A stretch of 64,000 nucleotides of DNA from Chromera velia (Eukaryota > Sar > Chromeraceae), in NCBI GenBank assembly GCA_018398765.1, contig JAHBMJ010003129.1, forward strand, positions 1 to 64,000. Direction: 5' to 3'. A program made the position numbers and the translations under genes. The notes beneath the pieces were generated by a model, which saw only the letters and a list, made by a program, of their open reading frames with translations, did no database searches and had not been told where the DNA came from. This document shows, piece by piece, positions 56,899 to 64,000 of this stretch (its first letter is position 1; every line of letters starts with the position of its first letter).

Positions 56899-57628
56899 TT
56901 TTTATAACTGTTCATACAACAACATTCTCAGAGTCGGAGAATGGTTTTTAATGCATCATCATATAATAATCATGCCAGTGAATCGATATATATATATATA
57001 TATATATATAAATTGATAACATGATTCGATATATATATATGATGATGATTGAGGGTTAAATCTTAGATCCAGTGATGCCAGACCCCAAGCCACTAACAAG
57101 GTTTTGAGGACAACCCCATGTCATGTAAAACGCTCACTTAACCTAGGTTCCGTAGGGCATTTGAAGGCTTGCAAGACTAGGTGGCCCCTTCGCTTTAGTC
57201 TTAAGCACGTATGCCAGACGGAGGTACCCAGTCCTTGGAAAAGACAAAAGTTGCATAGCACACAACAAACCAACCCTCCCACCTGCCTTCTCCCCATATA
57301 TATATATATATATATATACATATATTATCAATTCATAAGAAACATGTTATTCATACCTAGATTATTATGCTAACTGTTGCTAGTCTGTGAGGCTGACTTT
57401 CAACTCTTGTTTTAAATTATAATAGCTTTAATTTCTAAAGGGTATAGTACAAAAGGTTTTACCTAGCGTTTTACTTTCCAAGTAACTTCCGGTAGTTTTA
57501 TATTACTTTAAGTATTACTTCTTACCGTTTGGACTTCGAACATCTGTACGCTCAGTGCTCTGCGTAGTGACCACCGACGTCAACGTGACGGTCAAATACA
57601 CTGGCACTGGCCTTTTTTAGCTATTCTC
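56899..57628. other. AT-rich spacer with (AT)n tracts, no gene seen
   Basis: Perfect AT runs lie at about 56986-57010 and 57293-57316. The sequence between them (57030-57290) is of mixed composition, without a tRNA box or open frame of note. It ends at the stop codon of the CSB gene. Confidence 0.6.
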
Positions 57629-57785
57629 TCACTCAAACTTCTCCGGGTGGAACTCGTGTCGGAGCGTCCAGACTCCTGGCTCGTTGGGCCCCCCTCCGCG
57701 TGTCAGTCGGCACATCTGCATGAGTGCAAGTCCACGCACACACAGACACACACAGGCGCACATGCACACACACACACACACATAC

Positions 57786-57880
<95 letters not shown>

Positions 57881-57888
57881 CACACACA

Positions 57889-57929
<41 letters not shown>

Positions 57930-59082
57930 CTCTTCTCATGCGCACCTGTGAATAGACTTCTTTTCCTGCATTCGTCTCAGCTGAATAATCCGCTGTCCGT
58001 CTCGTTCTGTCTGTCTGTCTGACTGTTGTCTGGTTGACTGACCTTTTTGAGAATCTGCCGGAAGACCTCTGACTGAGAAGGTCTGAGCCCCCCAGAGAAC
58101 TTTGAAAGCACCTGCATGGACAGACAGGCAGACACATTCGAGCCCTGGCTGTAACATCGTTCTACGGTCGAACGGTTTCCCTTTTTTCTCCTCTCACCTT
58201 TGTGACTTCGCCGCCATGTACCCTTTTTTACAAGTGTGATCATCACTTGATTTTACCCCAGTCAGATATACAGTAGACAAAAAAAAAAAGAAAAAAACCT
58301 GCCAACCTCTCCAGTCGTACGCCTGTAGACGACTTTGCCGCCCTCAACTTCCACCGCCGCGTCGTGAAAGAATTCGATCAAAGATGCAGCCAACTTTTCG
58401 TCCGACGCACCCAGTCTCACGCCCCCCCTCTCCCTCTCCCTGTCCTTCTCTCTGCCAGGATTTGCAGACGAAAAACTCTCCGCAAAGGGCCCCCCGGCCG
58501 CTTCATCAACACCCTCTCCCGAAAAGAAACCTTCGACCCCCCCTTCTCCTTCCGCTTGGCCTTCCGCGGCCTCTCGAGACGCCGCAGCAGCAGCGGAAGA
58601 AGAAGAGGAAGAAGAAGATGCTCCTACTGCCTGCGTGCGACCTGACGCAGCCCTGAGTCTTGCCAGGAGTTGCTTCCCTGCACCTCCTACTGCAGCACCC
58701 CCTTGAGCGTCTCCATCCTGCATGGGCCCCGGCATTCTCCTCTTTACCATTTCGTCCGCTTCCTCCCGAGCCTTCTCTCTCCGTGCGTGCTTTGCCCTCT
58801 GCCTCTCATCAGAGACCGAGAGTCCTATCGGAGCTCCTGCCTCTCCCTTGCGGCCTGTCCACGTTGGAACCTGAGAACAAGAGGACACAAAAAAGACAGA
58901 CAGAAGGATTTTCAACTGTCAACTAAGCCACGAGAACGTCCAACTCAGGCCAAGTAGAAAGAACACAAAAGAGAGAATGGCTGCCCGGACACATAATCAA
59001 AAAGTCAAAGTCCCGGCATTGATGACATCCATAGACCCTCCAACATCTTTACGAGGAACCCAAGAGAGGGTAAGCATTGGAA

Positions 59083-59113
<31 letters not shown>

Positions 59114-59119
59114 GGGAGG

Positions 59120-59150
<31 letters not shown>

Positions 59151-61360
59151 CGACTCACCGAAATCGAATGAGAGCTCCTCTCTCGGGCAGATTTCTTTAC
59201 GAGACTCAGAGCTGCTTCAGCTGCAAGTAGAGAACAAGAAGAAAAAGATGGAGCGGCGTATCAACCAACACAGACCAGGCTCACTTAGTGCGATCGACAG
59301 AATAGACAGATAAATGGATGTTGGCATACCACAGGCAACACCGATTTGCGGACAGAGGAACAAAAACGCATCATACGAAAAAACCCAAGTCAAAAGTAGA
59401 GAAGATGCACTCTTCATTCCATCCCGCGATCCCTCGACAAACAAACAGCATTTCCTTCCGCGTGCGTTAAATTAGAAATCAGGCGCAAAACCTCCAATCC
59501 TCTGCCAAAAAAAGAGACGTATCACAATCTTCAGACTGGGTGTGGCAAAGGCGCTGCATCATGAGGAAAAAAACACACACAAAGAACGCATACTGGAGCA
59601 ACACCTCGACACCGACGCAGAGACCGAGTGGCAGAGTCCACAACGAGAAACCACTCTCCCATACTTTCATCGACATACTAACCGATTTGCTTGCACTGTT
59701 CCGTCCACTGCCGCGTCTCCTTCTTCCCATCGCCGTCTCCTTCCGTATCCAGAGCGAAGGCCGCCTGCAAGATGAAGGAGAACAGAAATTGATGCACACA
59801 TACGCAGTCACTCATTGAGACAGACAAAAAAATTAGCCAAAGAAAATGAAAATCCGAGAGGAACAGGAGGAGTGCACGTCGACATGGATTTGCGACCCAA
59901 AACAAATAAGTCAGGAAAAAGGCATGACAAAGTAACCCCAACGGAGAAATCGTGAGCAAAAAGAAAGACAGACAAATAGAAGAAAGGAGTCCTCTTTCCT
60001 CAGATGCCAGTTTGGAGAGTCAAGTGCACATCATGCATCAGCTGATTTTCCTCCCTGATAGATCGATCGACTATGTCCGACATCAACAAGACCGACTGAC
60101 CTTGATTCCATCCCTATCATACAACGACTTCAACAAGGTGTTGTGTTCCCTCTCATCTGCTGCCCCGTCCTCTTCCCCCTCTTCTTCACCCTCATCTCTC
60201 CCTTCCCCCCCCCCTCTCTCTCGAATACCACGACCACCCAATCCCACCGCCGCTGCCCCAGTCTCAGAGAAACCCCCCAATCCTCTCCTGGAACGGGATG
60301 GGGCGGGTGCTGCCGCGTCTGCCGCTGACGTTTCTTTTCTGGCGGCGGCCACCAGGGACTGCACGACCCGCTCCTGAGAGCGCCCCGCCCCGCCGCCGCG
60401 AGCACCTGCTGCTGCAGACAACGACGCCGCCGCTTGGGGTGCTTCTCTGTTCGGAGGCGGCGGAGGGTCTGAGAAGAGATCCCTCAGGTCTGACCACTTG
60501 AAGAATCTCCTCTGACGGGGATCCTCCAAGACCTTCTGACTGAGGTAGTGCTTGAAGATCTGGCGGTGATAAATCTTCTCTTCTACCGTGCCTGCCGCCA
60601 GGAGACGGTATACGGTCACGTCCTTCTTCTGGCCTATCCGCCAAGCACGCTCTCGTGCCTGAATGGATTCATACGGATAGCAAGGCCAAAGTCTGATGAT
60701 TGCCTCTATCTGAGTGGAAGAAGGGAGACTTTTCAGAGAGTGCGACCATCAGAAAGAGACAAAGAAACAATCAAGAAAAGCTGCAAAATCCCTCAACAGA
60801 GACCAGGGAAACGGGAATAAAAAATAAGACAAAAGAAAAGAGAGCTGAAGCAACACACACAGAAAGGAGTGAAAAAAAATCGTTTTCGTGTTAAACAACC
60901 CTTCTCCCACAACCACGCAGAACAATTTTCCTTCTTTCTTTCTTCTCACCTGCACGTCAGTCATGGGATTCCAATCTGGATCGAAGATCACCACCCTGTT
61001 TGCTCCCGTCAGATTGACCCCCAACCCCCCGACTCTGGTGGTGAGGAGCATGAGGAAAATTGACGACTCAGGATGATTGAATGCATCCACAAGTTGAAGC
61101 CGCTGTGTCATCGGAGTCTGCCCGTCCATTCGCGCATAGGGCCACCGCTGGAGTCCGGATCTTCCCGTGATCGTCTCCCCCTCCTCTTCCTCTTCCCGTG
61201 CATCCTGATTGTGTTTGATGATTGCATTCTGAATCACCTCCAGCATCTGGACAGTCTGGGAGAACACTAACGCTCTGTGCCCCTCTCGCCTCCAGAGGGC
61301 GAGAACCTCCAGCAGGACCTTCAACTTTCCAGACCTGCCACCCACCCACCCACCCACCCA

Positions 61361-61431
<71 letters not shown>

Positions 61432-61512
61432 GGAGAGGGGGAGAGAGAGAGAGAGAGAGAGCGACCGAGAGAGAGAGAGAGAGAGGGGGGGGGAGAGAGA
61501 GAGAGAGAGAGG

Positions 61513-61559
<47 letters not shown>

Positions 61560-62557
61560 AGAGACCAGGGTCAACCAGGTGGACGAAAAAAGATTCAGAA
61601 GGCGACGGACAATACAGAGAATCCAAAAGATTCAGCATGGATCTTTCAAGGCCATTTTTTTGACCAAACATTCATGTCTCAAGTGAACAAAATGACAAGG
61701 AGAAGAGTCCCGTGGCCACAGGCACGACAAAAAGTTGCCCGGCGGAAGAGACACAACTGTCCGCATGAAGTGAGTTGGTCAATAGAAAACGAAGAGAAGA
61801 GAATAGGACCAGAAAAGTCTTGAAGGAGCACGAACCCACCAACCGAATTTCTGTCCCAAAGTCTGGGGGTCTCTCCATCTCGGGACAGGCCAAGAGGAGA
61901 AGGTCAGGGTGGTTGCAGATCTTTCGGAGAACTCCGAGCGCAAAGAAGGCTCTGTACGTGTTGCTGCAGAGTTGGAGACGGAAAGAGAGGGGGACAGGGA
62001 AGAAAGCAGGAGAAAAAGATGAAAGACAGAAAGCGCCCTTCATGGGTTGAGCACGCAATTGCAGTGCATGGGCCCCCACTGGATAACCTCTTGTGAGGTT
62101 GCGTTGAGGAAAAAAGGAAAAGAGAGCAGAAAACAGGCAGGCCACATGTCTCCTTTCCTTCCACCGCAGACGCACTTACTTTTCTTGTGCGAGGGTTTTC
62201 CGTTGCGCTGCGAGAAACTTCACGTACACCTGATGCTGGGCCTCCGAGAGGTTGCAGAGCAGCACCTCCTCCCTCTTTGAAGGGAGAGCCAGGAGGTCCT
62301 GTAGCTCGGCCTTGTTGCGTCTCAGAAGAAAGGGGGAGGTCAACTCACGGAGAAGAACCGCACACCGATACGCGGCCTCGACCCTTGCCTGTGAAGCATG
62401 CGCCATTCCACCCTGCACGTACAACAGAAGACCAAAGAAAAGACAGTCAGGTCTCGACAAAGGCCCATGGACGAACGCCAGCTGCATGTCCACATAATTC
62501 AACTGGAACAATAGATGGATGAATCCATCGACAGACAGACACACACACACACACACA

Positions 62558-62595
<38 letters not shown>

Positions 62596-64000
62596 TCCTC
62601 AAGTGCTCGACCCATCGATCCAAGAAGGAAGCTGTCGAATGCCTTGACTGAGAAATCCATAACAAAGAGAAAAGCAGAACGATTCATCTGTCGTTTTTCC
62701 TTTTCCTGCACCCAGTCAGACAAACGGACAGAAAGGCAGACGCGTACACAAAGAAAGACAGACCATTTTGATGGGGTCTCCGAATTGTTCCAGAAAGACG
62801 GGCAGGGTCCCCAGCCTGCCAGGGTACACAAAGTCGAAAAGAGACCAGAGCTCCCTCAAATCATTCTGGATAGGGGACCCCGACAGAATTAGGCGGTGGG
62901 CAGAGGGAAGCTGCATGCAGGCAAAAACAGGAGCACAAAGAGACGAATGAAGAGAATGGATGCACACGGTTGAGCAAGGACACAAGTCCCCCCCGGGCCC
63001 TTAATTGTAAGCGAGCGAGAAACGTGCGGAAAGTCATGCAAGACAGTGCAAGGGGAAGACGAGAAGACTTGTGCGTAGCCACAGTTGGTCCTGTAGCCCT
63101 GTTCTTCCTCCCACGGGTCATTCATTCCCTGACTCCGACAATCACTATGATGCCCGCTTCCTCTTGTTACTGTTTCGAGAACTCTGCAACAGCTCTGATC
63201 CTCCCTGACTGACCTTCTTGACAGAAATGGAGATTTCTGCATCCGGGTTTCTGATCTTCTGTCCCTCATCCAGCACGACCACCCCCCAAGGGAGGCAAAG
63301 GAATTCGTCCAGGCTCTTGCGCAACGACTCGTAGGAGGTGATCAGCACACCGCAAGTGCTCGAAGCCACGCGGGCTGCGTGGAGTCTCTCAGTGAGCTCC
63401 TGAAGTAAACAAAAAGGGGGGGCGAAGACAGAAGAAAAAGTTCTTGTTGCAATTTACAAATTTCATCTCGGAAATAAGCACGAGAGGCATGCAGGATCAC
63501 CGCCATTCACATCCACAAGAGAACGAGTAAGTGAATGTAATCTCCATGAAAAAGAATATACACGAAGAGAAATGCACCAGAACTCACTGTCACCGAGGAA
63601 GACAGGCAGAGAGACACACGCCAGACAGGCAGACAGACCAATAGACAGACAAGACTCGCTGACTGACTAACCTTTTGGTGCGCAAGGCAAACGCGCACCC
63701 GGGGACACCAGGTGTGCAGTTCCTGCTGCCACTGTCTCACGACCGTTGCCGGACAGGCAATCAGAATTCCTGTCGACCTTCTACCTCTCTCATCCTCTCC
63801 CGCTCCCATGAGCCACTCTGTATTTTTCTTTTCTGTCCGACTCATCTCTCTTCGGTAATTGGTTCGAAACTTTGCAGCTTCCATCCATGTCGTTTCTTCT
63901 TCATAAGGGAGCTTTTCAAGGAGTTTCGAATGCACAAGTCCGCCAATATAGGCAGCTACTTGAATTGTTTTCCCTAACCCCATTTCATCTCCCAGAATTC
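57629..64000 (-). CDS. ERCC6: CSB/ERCC6/Rad26-type SNF2 chromatin remodeller, N-terminus outside window
   Basis: DNA-dependent ATPase of transcription-coupled repair. Twelve exons join in frame: 64000-63672 (partial), 63399-63214, 62910-62764, 62412-62180, 61963-61844, 61334-60950, 60658-60101, 59764-59683, 59220-59159, 58870-58307, 58111-58043 and 57715-57629; about 940 residues here. Motifs in order: [20 protein letters not shown] at the window edge; Ia [56 protein letters not shown]; then [58 protein letters not shown] and [22 protein letters not shown]. The block [19 protein letters not shown] with [14 protein letters not shown], and [12 protein letters not shown] further on, separate it from other SNF2 families and mark CSB/Rad26. 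The C-terminus is Ser/Ala/Gly-rich and ends [15 protein letters not shown]. Motif II has Gln where most CSB proteins have His. Confidence 0.95.
57725..57930. repeat. (CA)n(GA)n(GACA)n(CA)n compound repeat
   Basis: In the last intron of the CSB gene. On the sense strand it reads GT then CT then GT tracts upstream of the final acceptor at 57716. Confidence 0.93.
59080..59150. repeat. (GA)n tract
   Basis: Purine dinucleotide run in a CSB intron, CT-rich on the sense strand, lying just after the GTGAGT donor at 59158. Confidence 0.9.
61335..61565. repeat. (GGGT/GT)n and (CT)n tract abutting a splice acceptor
   Basis: On the sense strand about 180 bases of CT repeats pass into GT, then GGTG units, and end GGCAG directly at exon 61334 of the CSB gene. 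Confidence 0.92.
62528..62595. repeat. (AC)n(GA)n tract
   Basis: Compound dinucleotide repeat in the CSB intron between exons 62910-62764 and 62412-62180; CT then GT on the sense strand. Confidence 0.92.

Noticed and set aside
57030-57290. Possible tRNA or SINE between the AT tracts
   Set aside because: No A/B box pair and no cloverleaf could be drawn.

Overview
The window looks like nuclear DNA from an intron-rich single-celled eukaryote with about 50% GC in its genes. The best guess is an alveolate of the chromerid type (Chromera- or Vitrella-like). This is inferred from a P3A proton ATPase, a long leucine-rich-repeat protein, and a large secreted-side RCC1/EGF/HYR protein followed by a Cys-rich stalk and a multi-pass membrane region. 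Abundant simple repeats inside introns fit the same picture. No database search was possible, so the lineage call is an inference.

Layout, left to right: a reverse-strand gene for a secreted or type I membrane protein built from small exons whose lengths are multiples of three (519-7712); a single-exon secreted protein (8377-9096); a transposon-rich block with a short inverted-repeat element with an 8-bp target duplication (10006-10231), a broken LINE (about 10240-14604) and a hAT-like element with an 8-bp target duplication (14847-15673); a P3A plasma-membrane H+-ATPase on the reverse strand (16923-21263); a multi-pass membrane protein on the forward strand (22317-24926); an AT-rich spacer; an unrecognised reverse-strand multi-exon gene (26632 to about 31803); a mitochondrial-type long-chain polyprenyl diphosphate synthase on the forward strand (32420-35747); an LRR protein on the reverse strand (36328 to at least 39175, perhaps starting near 41619); a giant forward-strand RCC1/EGF/HYR membrane receptor-like gene (42726-54290); a spacer holding two more inverted-repeat elements (55673-56898); and the 3' part of a CSB/ERCC6/Rad26 chromatin remodeller on the reverse strand (57629 to beyond 64000).

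The nine host genes alternate strand without exception, giving divergent and convergent pairs. Three of the four divergent intergenic regions carry a short, very GC-rich, palindromic island, which I read as likely shared promoter elements. Splice donors often have C at +3 (GTCAGT, GTCTGT, GTCCGT), and several acceptors sit directly on (CT)n(GT)n tracts.

The most unusual locus is the RCC1 receptor gene. Its ectodomain arose by an internal tandem duplication in which one exon end plus the whole following intron are almost identical between copies while neighbouring coding sequence has diverged, which suggests gene conversion. Its cytoplasmic side holds two further tandem-repeat arrays. No operon, rRNA, tRNA or CRISPR feature was seen.
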